From positions 496,001 through 560,000 of the forward strand of contig JAUCMP010000029.1 in assembly GCA_030770545.1 (NCBI GenBank): a DNA stretch of 64,000 bases. Reading direction: 5' to 3'. Position numbers and translations under genes: made by a program. Below are positions 41,693 to 52,098 of the stretch, one piece after another. The DNA comes from Macropodus opercularis. Its lineage: Eukaryota; Chordata; Actinopteri; Anabantiformes; Osphronemidae. A model generated the notes under the pieces. The model worked only from the letters and a program-made list of their open reading frames with translations. It was not told the origin of the DNA and searched no databases. The stretch's first letter is position 1, and each line of letters opens with the position of its first letter.

Positions 41693-41833
41693 GACAAGTT
41701 GTTACCTCAATATGTCTTTTGAAGGCGACAACACGTCAGAATGTCATCAAAGTCACGACTGTTACCTCATCAAGGTCATCTGTGTATCCAATAAGGAGAA
41801 TCACCAAATGTTGCATTGAAAAAGAACAGAAAA

Positions 41834-41952
41834 GGCTTACAGCACCTGGTATTCCCAGGCAGTCTCCCGTCCAAGTACTAGCCAGGCCCTACCTTGCTTG
41901 GCTTCCGAGGTCGAATGAGATCGGGCACGTTGAAGGTGGTATGGCCGTAAGC
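41834..41952 (-). rRNA. 5S rRNA gene
   Basis: C6/C43/G56, T92; 141. Confidence 0.85.
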
Positions 41953-42093
41953 GACAAATTGTTACCTCATTACGTCATTTGAAGGCGACAAAACGTCAGA
42001 ATGTCATCACAGTCACGACTGTTACCTCATCAAGGTCATCTGTGTAACCAATATGGAGAATCACCAAATGTTGCGTTGAAAAATAACAGAAAA

Positions 42094-42212
42094 GGCTTAC
42101 AGCACCTGGTATTCCCAAGCGGGCTCCCGTCCAAGTACTAGCCAGGCCCTACCTTGCTTGGCTTCCGAGTTCGAATGAGATCGGGCACATTGAAGGTGGT
42201 ATGGCCGTAAGC
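42094..42212 (-). rRNA. 5S rRNA gene
   Basis: C6/A43/G56, T24, C90, T95; 132. Confidence 0.83.
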
Positions 42213-42344
42213 GAGAAATTGTTACCTTATTATGTCTTTTGAAGGCGACTATATGTCAGACTGTCACAACTATGTGCTCATCAAGGACATATGTGTAACC
42301 AAGATGGAGAATCACCCAATGTTGCGTTGAAAGAGAAAAGAAAA

Positions 42345-42463
42345 GGCTTACAGCACCTGGTATTCCCAGGCGGTCTCCCGTCCAAGTACTAGCCAGGCCC
42401 TACCTTGATTGGCTTCCGAGGTCGAATGAGATCGGGCACGTTGAAGGTGGTATGGCCGTAAGC
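42345..42463 (-). rRNA. 5S rRNA gene
   Basis: C6/C43/T56; 132. Confidence 0.85.
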
Positions 42464-42595
42464 GACAAACCTGTACCACATTATATCTTTTGAAGGCGAC
42501 TATATGTCAGACTGTCACTACTATGTGCTCATCAAGGACATATGTGTAACCAAGATGGAGAATCACCCAATGTTGCGTTGAAAGAGAAAAGAAAA

Positions 42596-42714
42596 GGCTT
42601 ACAGCACCTGGTATTCCCAGGCGGTCTCCCGTCCAAGTACTAGCCAGGCCCTACCTTGATTGGCTTCCGAGGTCGAATGAGATCGGGCACGTTGAAGGTG
42701 GTATGGCCGTAAGC
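42596..42714 (-). rRNA. 5S rRNA gene
   Basis: C6/C43/T56; 141. Confidence 0.85.
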
Positions 42715-42855
42715 GAGAAATTGTTACCTCATTACGTCATTTGAAGGCGACAACACGTTAAAATGTCATGACAGTCACGACTGTTAACTCATCAATGTCA
42801 TCTGTGTAACCAAGATGGAGAATCACCCAATGTTGCGTTGAAAGAGAAAAGAAAA

Positions 42856-42974
42856 GGCTTACAGCACCTGGTATTCCCAGGCGGTCTCCCGTCCAAGTAC
42901 TAGCCAGGCCCTACCTTGCTTGGCTTCCGAGTTCGAATGAGATCGGGCACGTTGAAGGTGGTATGGCCATAAGC
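42856..42974 (-). rRNA. 5S rRNA gene
   Basis: T6/A43/G56; 132. Confidence 0.85.
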
Positions 42975-43106
42975 GACAAACCTGTACCACATTATATCTT
43001 TTGAAGGTGACTATATGTCAGACTGTCACAACTATCTGCTCATCAAGGACATATGTGTAACCAAGATGGAGAATCACCCAATGTTGCGTTGAAAGAGAAA
43101 AGAAAA

Positions 43107-43225
43107 GGCTTACAGCACCTGGTATTCCCAGGCGGTCTCCCATCCAAGTACTAGCCAGACCCTACCTTGCTTGGCTTCCGAGTTCGAATGAGATCGGGCA
43201 CGTTGAAGGTGGTATGGCCGTAAGC
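43107..43225 (-). rRNA. 5S rRNA gene
   Basis: C6/A43/G56, T67, T84; 132. Confidence 0.84.
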
Positions 43226-43357
43226 GAGAAATTGTTACCTTATTATGTCTTTTGAAGGCGACTATATGTCAGACTGTCACAACTATCTGCTCATCAAGGA
43301 CATATGTGTAACCAAGATGGAGAATCACCCAATGTTGCGTTGAAAGAGAAAAGAAAA

Positions 43358-43476
43358 GGCTTACAGCACCTCGTATTCCCAGGCGGTCTCCCGTCCAAGT
43401 ACTAGCCAGGCCCTACCTTGCTTGGCTTACGAGTTCGAATGAGATCGGGCACGTTGAAGGTGGTATGGCCGTAAGC
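43358..43476 (-). rRNA. 5S rRNA gene
   Basis: C6/A43/G56, T48, G105; 141. Confidence 0.83.
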
Positions 43477-43617
43477 GAGAAATTGTTACCTCATTACGTC
43501 ATTTGAAGGCGACAACACGTCAGAATGTCATGACAGTCACGACTGTTACCTCATCAATGTCATCTGTGTAACCAAGATGGAGAATCACCCAATGTTGCGT
43601 TGAAAGAGAAAAGAAAA

Positions 43618-43736
43618 GGCTTACAGCACCTGGTATTCCCAGGCGGTCTCCCGTCCAAGTACTAGCCAGGCCCTACCTTGCTTGGCTTCTGAGTTCGAAT
43701 GAGATCGGGCACGTTGAAGGTGGTATGGCCATAAGC
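43618..43736 (-). rRNA. 5S rRNA gene
   Basis: T6/A43/G56, A47; 132. Confidence 0.84.
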
Positions 43737-43868
43737 GACAAACCTGTACCACATTATATCTTTTGAAGGTGACTATATGTCAGACTGTCACAACTATCTG
43801 CTCATCAATGACATATGTGTAACCAAGATGGAGAATCACCCAATGTTGCATTGAAAGAGAAAAGAAAA

Positions 43869-43987
43869 GGCTTACAGCACCTGGTATTCCCAGGCGGTCT
43901 CCCGTCCAAGTACTAGCCAGGCCCTACCTTGCTTGGCTTCCGAGGTCGAATGAGATCAGGCACGTTGAAGGTGGTATGGCCGTAAGC
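43869..43987 (-). rRNA. 5S rRNA gene
   Basis: C6/C43/G56, T30; 141. Confidence 0.85.
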
Positions 43988-44128
43988 AAGTAATTGTTAC
44001 CTCATTACGTCATTTGAAGGCGAAAACACGTCAGAATGTCATGACAGTCACAACTGTTACCTCATCAAGGTCATCTGCGTTACTAAAAAGGAGAATCACC
44101 TAATGTTGCGTTGAAAAATAACAGAAAA

Positions 44129-44247
44129 GGCTTACAGCACCTGGTATTCCCAGGCAGTCTCCCGACCAAGTACTAGCCAGGCCCTACCTTGCTTGGCTTC
44201 CGAGTTCGAATGAGATCGGGCACATTGAAGGTGGTATGGCCGTAAGC
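44129..44247 (-). rRNA. 5S rRNA gene
   Basis: C6/A43/G56, T24, T83, T92; 132. Confidence 0.84.
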
Positions 44248-44379
44248 GAGAAATTGTTACCTTATTATGTCTTTTGAAGGCGACTATATGTCAGACTGTC
44301 ACAACTATGTGCTCATCAAGGACATATGTGTAACCAAGATGGAGAATCACCCAATGTTGCGTTGAAAAAGAAAAGAAAA

Positions 44380-44498
44380 GGCTTACAGCACCTGGTATTC
44401 CCAGGCGGTCTCCCGTCTAAGTACTAGCCAGGCCCTACCTTGATTGGCTTCCGAGGTCGAATGAGATCGGGCACGTTGAAGGTGGTATGGCCGTAAGC
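44380..44498 (-). rRNA. 5S rRNA gene
   Basis: C6/C43/T56, A81; 141. Confidence 0.84.
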
Positions 44499-44639
44499 GA
44501 GAAATTGTTACCTCATTACGTCATTTGAAGGCGACAACACGTCAGAATGTCATGACAGTCACGACTGTTAACTCATCAATGTCATCTGTGTAACCAAGAT
44601 GGAGAATCACCCAATGTTGCGTTGAAAGAGAAAAGAAAA

Positions 44640-44758
44640 GGCTTACAGCACCTGGTATTCCCAGGCGGTCTCCCGTCCAAGTACTAGCCAGGCCCTACCT
44701 TGATTGGCTTCCGAGATCGAATGAGATCAGGCACGTTGAAGGTGGTATGGCCGTAAGC
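44640..44758 (-). rRNA. 5S rRNA gene
   Basis: C6/T43/T56, T30; 141. Confidence 0.85.
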
Positions 44759-44899
44759 GAGAAATTGTTACCTCATTACGTCATTTGAAGGTGACAACAC
44801 GTCAGAATGTCATGACAGTCACGACTGTTACTTCATCAAGGTCATCTGCGTTACCAAAAAGGAGAATCACCCAATGGTGCATTGAAAGAGAAAAGAAAA

Positions 44900-45018
44900 G
44901 GCTTACAGCACCTGGTATTCCCAGGCGGTCTCCCGTCCAAGTACTAGCCAGGCCCTACCTTGATTGGCTTCCGAGATCGAATGAGATCAGGCACGTTGAA
45001 GGTGGTATGGCCGTAAGC
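44900..45018 (-). rRNA. 5S rRNA gene
   Basis: C6/T43/T56, T30; 141. Same haplotype as its left neighbour. Confidence 0.85.
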
Positions 45019-45159
45019 GAGAAATTGTTACCTCATTACGTCATTTGAAGGCGACAACACGTCAGAATGTCATGACAGTCACGACTGTTACCTCATCAAT
45101 GTCATCTGTGTAACCAAGATGGAGAATCACCCAATGTTGCGTTAAAAGAGAAAAGAAAA

Positions 45160-45278
45160 GGCTTACAGCACCTGCTATTCACAGGCAGTCTCCCGTCCAA
45201 GTACTAGCCAGGCCCTACCTTGCTTGGCTTCCGAGTTCGAATGAGATCAGGCACGTTGAAGGTGGTATGGCCGTAAGC
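45160..45278 (-). rRNA. 5S rRNA gene
   Basis: C6/A43/G56, T30, T92, T98, G104; 141. Confidence 0.83.
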
Positions 45279-45419
45279 GACAAGTTGTTACCTCAATATG
45301 TCTTTTGAAGGCGACAACACGTCAGAATGTCATCACAGTCACGACTGTTACCTCATCAAGGTCATCTGTGTAACCAATATGGAGAATCACCAAATGTTGC
45401 GTTGAAAAATAACAGAAAA

Positions 45420-45538
45420 GGCTTACAGCACCTGGTATTCCCAGGCAGTCTCCCGTCCAAGTACTAGCCAGGCCCTACCTTGCTTGGCTTCCGAGTTCGA
45501 ATGAGATCGGGCACGTTGAAGGTGGTATGGCCGTAAGC
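45420..45538 (-). rRNA. 5S rRNA gene
   Basis: C6/A43/G56, T92; 132. Confidence 0.85.
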
Positions 45539-45670
45539 GACAAACCTGTACCACATTATATCTTTTGAAGGCGACTATATGTCAGACTGTCACTACTATC
45601 TGCTCATCAAGGACATATGTGTAACCAAGATGGAGAATCACCCATTGTTGCGTTGAAAAATAACAGGAAA

Positions 45671-45789
45671 GGCTTACAGCACCTGGTATTCCAATTTGGT
45701 CCCCCGTCCAAGTACTAGCCAGGCCCTACCTTGCTTGGCTTCCGAGTTCGAATGACATCGGGCACGTTGAAGGTGGTATGGCCGTAAGC
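45671..45789 (-). rRNA. 5S rRNA gene
   Basis: C6/A43/G56, G34 and the nt 88-98 patch shared with 9380; 132. Possibly inactive. Confidence 0.75.
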
Positions 45790-45921
45790 GAGAAATTGTT
45801 ACCTTATTATGTCTTTTGAAGGCGACTATATGTCAGTCTGTCACAACTATCTGCTCATCAAGGACATATGTGTAACCAAGATGGAGAATCACCCAATGTT
45901 GCGTTGAAAGAGAAAAGAAAA

Positions 45922-46017
45922 TGCTTACAGCACCTGGTGTTCCCAGGCGGTCTCCCGTCCAAGTACTAGCCAGGCCCTACCTTGCTTGGTTTCCGAGGTC
46001 GAATGAGATCGGGCACG
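45922..46017 (-). pseudogene. 5S rRNA gene split by Mutsu copy 2, 3' part
   Basis: 5S nt 24-119, C43/G56 with A119, identical in layout to the host of copy 1. The control region is intact but is separated from the 5S start by 5.9 kb. Confidence 0.9.
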
Positions 46018-46248
46018 TTTTTTTTTTTTTGTCTTTTATTATCAAAAATTCAAGTTTTACAAAATAGACATTTAAAAAGATTCAAAATACAAACTATTTA
46101 CAAACATTAATGCTTCATGTAATTCTTGTTCACCACTAAAGAAAAGATAGTATGTTAAAAAGCATAATCAAAGCACAACATAACCATAAAAATCAACAAA
46201 ACAAAACAAAAACCAAAAAACAAATAAATGAAATAACAAAAAATCACC
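46018..46248 (-). other. Mutsu copy 2 3' UTR with AATAAA and poly(A)
   Basis: Same as in copy 1: AATAAA at 46035-46040 and a 13-A tail at 46018-46030 joined to 5S CGTGCCC. Confidence 0.85.
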
Positions 46249-49200
46249 CTAATCAAACACAAAAACCAGTTTCCCTCCCTCTCCCACCATACACAATGAG
46301 TTGTTGGTGCACCACTTATCTTCAAAGCCTCCCCCCTCTGTTGTAAACAATGCTTTCATATAACTACAGAACATGTTTTTGCAAAATATCACCCTATCTA
46401 CCTTCTTGCCCTTATACAGTGCGCTATTCCTGGCTACATACAAGATGTGTCGTGCAGTGCATAGCAGAAAGTTCACCAGATCTCTGTTAACCAAACCGCT
46501 CTTCTCTTTGTTGTCCTCAAGCCCAAACACCCACACCCAGTCCCACCGCTCACCCTCTAGGTTACCCATGCCACACTTGTGTATTAATACTTCTCTCAGC
46601 CATTCTCTAAATCTCTTCACCACCCTGCACTCTAACAAAAAATGCTCAAAACACTCATCTTCTAAGCTACAAACTGCACACGTGCGTGAAAAGAGACATT
46701 TGTCTATTTGATGTAACACTATGTAAACCGGGATGCGTCTGTGTCGTATTTTAAAGTTGCTGTTGAATATTTCTGCTGGAATCCAGTGTTTGTGTAAGTC
46801 AAGCCAGGATGGTTGCAGTAAAGTGGATGAAAAGAAGCGAGTCCAGTGTTGCAGGGCTGCCGGTGGTTTGAATACTGTGTGTCTAAAATGCTTATACCAG
46901 AATTTGGGGGTCATGTCTTCAGGTGAGATGTCTGCATTTTGTGCCCAACAGAAGACCAGATCTCCCCCCTTGTCCTCCCCGTGCTCTAACGTGTCCCTCC
47001 ACTCCTGAGGCAGGCCCTCTCGCACTGCTCTTATCACCTTGTTGATCCTGTCTCTCCTCACCCTGTGCCCTTCCGCTTTGAATTTCCCCACCACCAAATC
47101 AACATCAAATTCGCCTTTATTATTCAATAAGTCACCCACTCTACATATCACCTGACGTTCTACATTGCCTCCTATCAAATTGCCCGCCGTTCCTAAAGAA
47201 GGATTGCCAAACACAGGCTGGTGTAAGATATCCTGCTTTCCCTGTGGGATGAAAACCAAGTGGGGCAGCGCTCTGCCCCATGCTTCACCCAGTTCCCTGA
47301 ATAAGAAGTCTCCTTCCCTAATCCCCCGTGCAAACAGTTTTGAACATAAATTGTATATACCACACCTTCCATTCTGGGTAATAAAGTCCTGAAAATAATC
47401 TTTCCAAATGTGCCCCCCTTCACCAACTAAAAATTTTTTAATCAAACCCATCCTCAGTGAAAATTTCTTGATGTATAGGTCGCATAAATCTAAACCTCCC
47501 TCTCCTCGTGCTCCAACTAATGTCCTACGTGCTATTCTAAAAGCCCTACCTTTCCAAAGAAAATCTGTGAATAACGTGTGGAGTCGTGCCAACACATCAC
47601 CTGACATGTGGCAGACTTTCATCACATAAACCAGTTTGGGTATCAAGATTGCGTTAATTAATGTGGCCTTCCCTCTGAGGCCTAAACCTCTCATTTTCCA
47701 CAGGTTTACTCTGCCCTGAATTTGTGCAGTCTGCTCTTCCCACATCTTGTGGGCGCAGAGCTGCCTGTCAGGACCGATGAGAGTGCCAAGCACTCTTATC
47801 ATGCCATCTGCAGTCTGAAACCGTTGCCCAACCTCCCCTAGAAATGTGTTGGGACCAGTGGCCAGGACCGACTTGGAGTAATTTAGTTTGGCGCCCGACG
47901 CCTTCTCATACACTGTGATGTGATTTATTACTCTGCTTAGCTCATCCTTGTCCTTTACCATGATCGAGAAATCATCTGCGTATTGCGCTATTTTAAAAGT
48001 GTTTCCCAATGGCGACATTATGCCTGTGATATGTGTGTCTTTTAAAATCAATGCCGCCAGGGGCTCAGCCACCAATGCATAGAGCATTGAGGACAGCGGG
48101 CAGCCCTGGCGCACTGATCTTTTCAAGAGTACGGGGTCCGTTAAAAAGCCATTTACTTTCACCCGACTACATGCACCCCTATACATTCTCTTCATCCATC
48201 CAATAAAACTGGGGCCGAAACCAAACGCATCGAGACACGCAAATAAAAAGTCATGCTCTACTCTATCAAACGCCTTTTCTAGGTCAAGGTTTAAGAAGAC
48301 CCCCCCAGTTTGCACTACACACTCATACGCACAGCGGATAGATAAAATAGAGTCAGCAATGTCTCTCCCAGGCACACTGTACGTCTGGTTCGACCCCACA
48401 ATCGTACCAATCACTCTACGGAGCCGTCCCCCCAGCACACGAGCCAGGATTTTGTAGTCTGTATTAAGCAGACTGATCGGCCTGTAGTTTGCCAGCTCCG
48501 ACCTGGCACCTTTGTTTTTGAAGACCAAGGTAATCACACCTCCCAAAAAGGACTCTGCGCACCTGTCTTCCTCCTGCATGGCAGAGAACAGTCTGCAGAG
48601 GATCGGAATCAGCTGCTCTGCAAAACCCTGAAAAAACTCAGCCGAGAGGCCGTCCGCCCCCGGGCTCTTTGCCTTTTTCAGCCCTGCTATTGCCGCCGCA
48701 ACCTCTCGGGGCAGAATGCCACCGTCACACATCGCTGCATCCTCAGGGCTGAGGGAGCAGCTGATGCTTCCCACTGCCCTATCTATGTGTTCTTGCGCTG
48801 TGTTCTGTGCAGTGAATAGATCAGTGTAGAAGTCGTGCACTGTTTGCAAAATTTCTATGTTGTCAGTCTGTATGTGTCCCGCTGCATCTTTTAACTCTGT
48901 GATATATGCCCGAGCCTGTCTCTTCTTCTCCAACCCCAGGAAGAAGGCGGTGCAGCGCTCCCCGTCAAGCATGTGTTGTGCCTTGCTACGGATCATTGCT
49001 CCCCTGCACCTGTCCTCTTCCATGGTTCTCAGCTGCTCCCTCAGCCAGAGATACACGCTCAGCGGACGGCTGGCATCCTCCCCGAGCAGCTCCAGCTCCC
49101 TGTGCAGACGGTCTCTCAGCTGAGTCTCTCTGTGGCTCTCTCTCTGCCTCTTCTCTCTGCTCCATGCGATGCAGCGCCGCTTAATTAACAACTTGGTGCG

Positions 49201-50037
49201 CTCCCACCACTCGACTATATCTACTACAAACCTGCTTTCATCTGATAAACCAGAGAGAAGAGACTGCATCTTCTTAACAAAAACAGCGTCCTCCAGGAGG
49301 GCCGTGTTGAAACACCACAGCCCTCCGTTCCTCTGCCTGCCACCCTCTCCCAGAGTCACCTTTAGGGAGGCGTGATCGCTCCCTGCACTGAACTCGTATG
49401 AGCAGGCATTGAGTGTTCTTACCAGGCCGGCAGCTAGCAAACACAGGTCGATCCTGGTCTGCTTCAGACGTCCCAGCACAACTTGGCGCCGGGAGAAGGC
49501 TCGTGTGCTGGGGTTCTGACTCCTCCACGCATCCACCAAGCAATACTCATCCATCCATTCATACATTGTTGTTCTGCTTGTGTCATTTTTGAAAATGTTA
49601 TTTACCCCCACGTCCATCTTTGTCAGTACTACATTGAAATCTCCCACTATAATTGTGTTGTTATTTGTCCACTTATTGCATTCATTAAAAACATTGCGTC
49701 TCTCCCTCTCATTATTAGGACCATATATATTTATCAGTCTATATTTTATGTTATTTTTCACAATATCTAATACAATCACCCTCCCCGCTGTGTCTTTATG
49801 GACTACGTTCACACTTTCACACACATTCTCACCTACAAACACAGCCACTCCCGCCGTGCCATTGCCAGAGAGGGAGTAAAAGAAACTTCCTCTCCAAAAC
49901 GATCTGACCTCATTCACTACACTCTCACTCCACCTACACTCTTGAACACACATCACATCACACTCCATGCGCTCACATATGTATTTCAGGCGGCTCAGTC
50001 TGGAAAGACCGCATAGATTTCTAGATATTATTTTCAT
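46249..50037 (-). CDS. Mutsu copy 2 ORF2: endonuclease-reverse transcriptase
   Basis: 1262 residues, intact. Differences from copy 1 include L53F (copy 1 is the odd one there), K121N, G331W, V690F directly after the catalytic YADD, and four changes in the thumb/linker region near residues 1010-1110 (K to E, N to D, H to Q, S to Y) encoded in the SNP cluster at 46516-46986. All endonuclease and RT catalytic residues remain. V690F may affect RT activity because the position after YADD is usually small or aliphatic in LINEs (inference). Confidence 0.92.
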   Translation of the reverse strand: MKIISRNLCGLSRLSRLKYICERMECDVMCVQECRWSESVVNEVRSFWRGSFFYSLSGNGTAGVAVFVGENVCESVNVVHKDTAGRVIVLDIVKNNIKYRLINIYGPNNERERRNVFNECNKWTNNNTIIVGDFNVVLTKMDVGVNNIFKNDTSRTTMYEWMDEYCLVDAWRSQNPSTRAFSRRQVVLGRLKQTRIDLCLLAAGLVRTLNACSYEFSAGSDHASLKVTLGEGGRQRNGGLWCFNTALLEDAVFVKKMQSLLSGLSDESRFVVDIVEWWERTKLLIKRRCIAWSREKRQRESHRETQLRDRLHRELELLGEDASRPLSVYLWLREQLRTMEEDRCRGAMIRSKAQHMLDGERCTAFFLGLEKKRQARAYITELKDAAGHIQTDNIEILQTVHDFYTDLFTAQNTAQEHIDRAVGSISCSLSPEDAAMCDGGILPREVAAAIAGLKKAKSPGADGLSAEFFQGFAEQLIPILCRLFSAMQEEDRCAESFLGGVITLVFKNKGARSELANYRPISLLNTDYKILARVLGGRLRRVIGTIVGSNQTYSVPGRDIADSILSIRCAYECVVQTGGVFLNLDLEKAFDRVEHDFLFACLDAFGFGPSFIGWMKRMYRGACSRVKVNGFLTDPVLLKRSVRQGCPLSSMLYALVAEPLAALILKDTHITGIMSPLGNTFKIAQYADDFSIMVKDKDELSRVINHITVYEKASGAKLNYSKSVLATGPNTFLGEVGQRFQTADGMIRVLGTLIGPDRQLCAHKMWEEQTAQIQGRVNLWKMRGLGLRGKATLINAILIPKLVYVMKVCHMSGDVLARLHTLFTDFLWKGRAFRIARRTLVGARGEGGLDLCDLYIKKFSLRMGLIKKFLVGEGGHIWKDYFQDFITQNGRCGIYNLCSKLFARGIREGDFLFRELGEAWGRALPHLVFIPQGKQDILHQPVFGNPSLGTAGNLIGGNVERQVICRVGDLLNNKGEFDVDLVVGKFKAEGHRVRRDRINKVIRAVREGLPQEWRDTLEHGEDKGGDLVFCWAQNADISPEDMTPKFWYKHFRHTVFKPPAALQHWTRFFSSTLLQPSWLDLHKHWIPAEIFNSNFKIRHRRIPVYIVLHQIDKCLFSRTCAVCSLEDECFEHFLLECRVVKRFREWLREVLIHKCGMGNLEGERWDWVWVFGLEDNKEKSGLVNRDLVNFLLCTARHILYVARNSALYKGKKVDRVIFCKNMFCSYMKALFTTEGGGFEDKWCTNNSLCMVGEGGKLVFVFD

Positions 50038-50079
50038 TTTCTAGGTGGAGAGACGCATCATACACATACACAGTCATTC

Positions 50080-51114
50080 TCATGAAGCTTTTCCTTTTAC
50101 TTTCTTCCTGCTCTTGCTGCGCTTGTCCCTCACTGCCTCCACCACCTCCATGTCCACGTCAGACGTGGGAGAGGTGCATCTGGAGGCGGAACGGCTCTCA
50201 CTCTCTTTCCCGACTTCCCTCGATGCGCTCGCCCTCTTTTTACTCTCGCTCGGCAGTGCTTTTGCGTCCGCTCGGTGTAGCCGTGGCACCGCCATCTCGC
50301 CACTCACACAGGCCATTACTCCATCCATACTCGGGCCAACCTTAATATGCTCTTGCTGGGTTGCCTGCTCTATGGCTGGTGCAGTTTCACTACTATAGTC
50401 ATCCAGTGCCTGCTCCCCCTCCTCCTCACTCCATGACACATCCGACTCGAGCAGGCTCTCAGCATCAAACTCCACTCTCCCTTCTTGTGAAGAAGCAGCA
50501 GCCTGCTCCTCATTTTCACTCACACACACACAATTAGCCTCAGCATTGTGACATTCCACGCACCTTTTTCCCCATGCCCCACACTCTCGTGCATAATGTC
50601 CCTGCTTGTTACACATGAAGCAAGTGAAGTCTGGGCAGTCTCTGACAATGTGACCAGGCTGTAAACACATTCTGCAGACCTTCTGCTGATTATTGTGGAT
50701 TACTCTGAAGTATTCTGGTCCAGTGGCAGTCATAAATTTGGCAGAGTATGGCAATGATTGTACTTGATCTGTGAATTTAACTTTCACAAACCTTGTGCCG
50801 TCTGCCACGTCCGTTCCCGGCCACATCCTGCGTTTGATTGGTGAGACTGCTGTAACTTTCCATGTGTGCAGTTTATCAATGATGTCTTCATCCATGATGT
50901 AGGCTGGAAGATTCAGGAACGAGACGACAAGCTCGTCGACGGCTAGAGACTTGGCCATGACAACTGCCGAGCCAATTTTCAGACCATCTAGGAGTCTCTT
51001 TTTCCCTGCCTCGCTCCTGAGTGTGATCTCATATTTCCTTGCACCAGTTTCACGCAGGGCAACAACTCCCCCGCACACGTCCCTTATTGCTCTCAAAAGT
51101 TCAATTGTTTTCAC
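50080..51114 (-). CDS. Mutsu copy 2 ORF1, RRM-like and CCHC part
   Basis: 344 residues, identical in protein sequence to copies 1 and 3 with one silent change near 50627. Same non-ATG start, -1 overlap and two complete CCHC knuckles. Confidence 0.75.
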   Translation of the reverse strand: MKTIELLRAIRDVCGGVVALRETGARKYEITLRSEAGKKRLLDGLKIGSAVVMAKSLAVDELVVSFLNLPAYIMDEDIIDKLHTWKVTAVSPIKRRMWPGTDVADGTRFVKVKFTDQVQSLPYSAKFMTATGPEYFRVIHNNQQKVCRMCLQPGHIVRDCPDFTCFMCNKQGHYARECGAWGKRCVECHNAEANCVCVSENEEQAAASSQEGRVEFDAESLLESDVSWSEEEGEQALDDYSSETAPAIEQATQQEHIKVGPSMDGVMACVSGEMAVPRLHRADAKALPSESKKRASASREVGKESESRSASRCTSPTSDVDMEVVEAVRDKRSKSRKKVKGKAS

Positions 51115-51665
51115 ATTTTCCGTTCCCAGAAGTCTTTTTCATATTTTCTCAAGCTTCCGCTGTTGGCAGTCAAGCTGCTGTTGTGATGTCCCGTGTCCGT
51201 TTCTCTGTGCCGTGGTCCTCCTTCAAAGCCTGTCGCTTCTCCAGCAGCGTCCGTAGCTCTTTGTACCACCTGCCGCATCTCAGATTCCTTTCTCCCATCT
51301 GCTTTTCCGCTCTCTCCGCTCTTGTCGGCCGCAGCTGTTGGCTGGGTTCTCCCTGTAGCCCCAGTCTGCCTACTTTCATCCGCTCCTGTTGCTGCAGCAC
51401 AGCGTCTCCCCACCGTCGGCAGCGCTGCCTCCGCTACTTTCCCGGCAGCCATTGTTCGTGGCTGGGCTGCCTCGCTTGTTCTCAGCGCTCTACTGCTCGC
51501 TCCTTTTCGCTGCTCTCCTGTGCTTCTTGAAGACTCGGCGAAGACTTCACCATCTCGGTTCTCTCCCTCCAACCCCGCTTCAGCTTGGCTCATCCGGCCA
51601 GAGGTAGAATGCTCCACTATCTGCCGTTTTCCAAGCTTTGCACGCTCAGGCCTACCGGCCTCCAT
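51111..51665 (-). CDS. Mutsu copy 2 ORF1, N-terminal disordered part
   Basis: 184 residues from the same good-context ATG, one Cys-to-Ser change from copies 1 and 3 (from a C/T site near 51374). It ends at the same ATGTGA overlap as copy 1. Confidence 0.7.
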   Translation of the reverse strand: MEAGRPERAKLGKRQIVEHSTSGRMSQAEAGLEGENRDGEVFAESSRSTGEQRKGASSRALRTSEAAQPRTMAAGKVAEAALPTVGRRCAAATGADESRQTGATGRTQPTAAADKSGESGKADGRKESEMRQVVQRATDAAGEATGFEGGPRHRETDTGHHNSSLTANSGSLRKYEKDFWERKM

Positions 51666-51935
51666 AGCAAAATCAAAAAGAAAAATACCGGCTTCCACCG
51701 TGGCGTCCCTCTGACTCCGAGGGGCAACAAAGAAAAAAATACAACAAAAAGCGCCCCCGAACAGAATAATCCGCCGGGGGGATAAAAGTACACACTGACA
51801 AAACCAAAAATCACGATCAAAAGATAGGAGAAAAACACCATAGACAAACAAAAAACCACACCAGCAAAGAAAAACTGGGTGGCTACTGGGTGGTGCTCAC
51901 TGGTGCTTCCACTTCCTGGTTTGCTCATGCACAGC
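51666..51935 (-). other. Mutsu copy 2 5' UTR
   Basis: 270 nt, nearly identical to copy 1, with the same ATG at nt 8 opening a hydrophobic 103-codon frame (51617-51928). Confidence 0.6.
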
Positions 51936-51957
51936 TGAAGGTGGTATGGCCGTAAGC
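51936..51957 (-). pseudogene. 5S rRNA gene split by Mutsu copy 2, 5' part
   Basis: The first 22 nt of the 5S gene, C6, with a 141-nt upstream spacer that shares CATCAAAGTC with the flank of copy 1. Confidence 0.9.
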
Positions 51958-52098
51958 GAGAAATTGTTACCTCATTACGTCATTTGAAGGCGACAACACG
52001 TCAGAATGTCATGACAGTCACGACTGTTACCTCATCAAAGTCATCTGCGTTACCAAAAAGGAGAATCACCCAATGTTGCGTTGAAAAATAACAGAAAA

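Larger units (their letters stand above)
15667..45921 (-). repeat. 5S rDNA tandem array, segment 2
   Basis: The longest array block: 117 loci, of which 115 are complete genes and two (19125, 26896) are 16-bp remnants. Unit lengths stay at 251 or 260 bp with almost no other indels. One 141-nt spacer carries the solo LTR at 40211-40721. Haplotype order reveals nested duplications (16830-18613, 21033-24600, 18363-19360 with 26134-27131). The right part, from 32623, is homologous to segment 1. Confidence 0.95.
46018..51935 (-). mobile_element. Mutsu-like non-LTR retrotransposon, copy 2 (full length)
   Basis: 5918 bp, colinear with copy 1 at a constant offset of 36291 and inserted at the same 5S position. 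The 5S flanks on both sides share private variants with copy 1 (GACATCGG and the CAATTTGG patch on the left; CATCAAAGTC on the right). The two therefore descend from one insertion later duplicated with the array. About 18 differences from copy 1 were seen, 11 of them clustered in 46516-46986. Confidence 0.88.
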
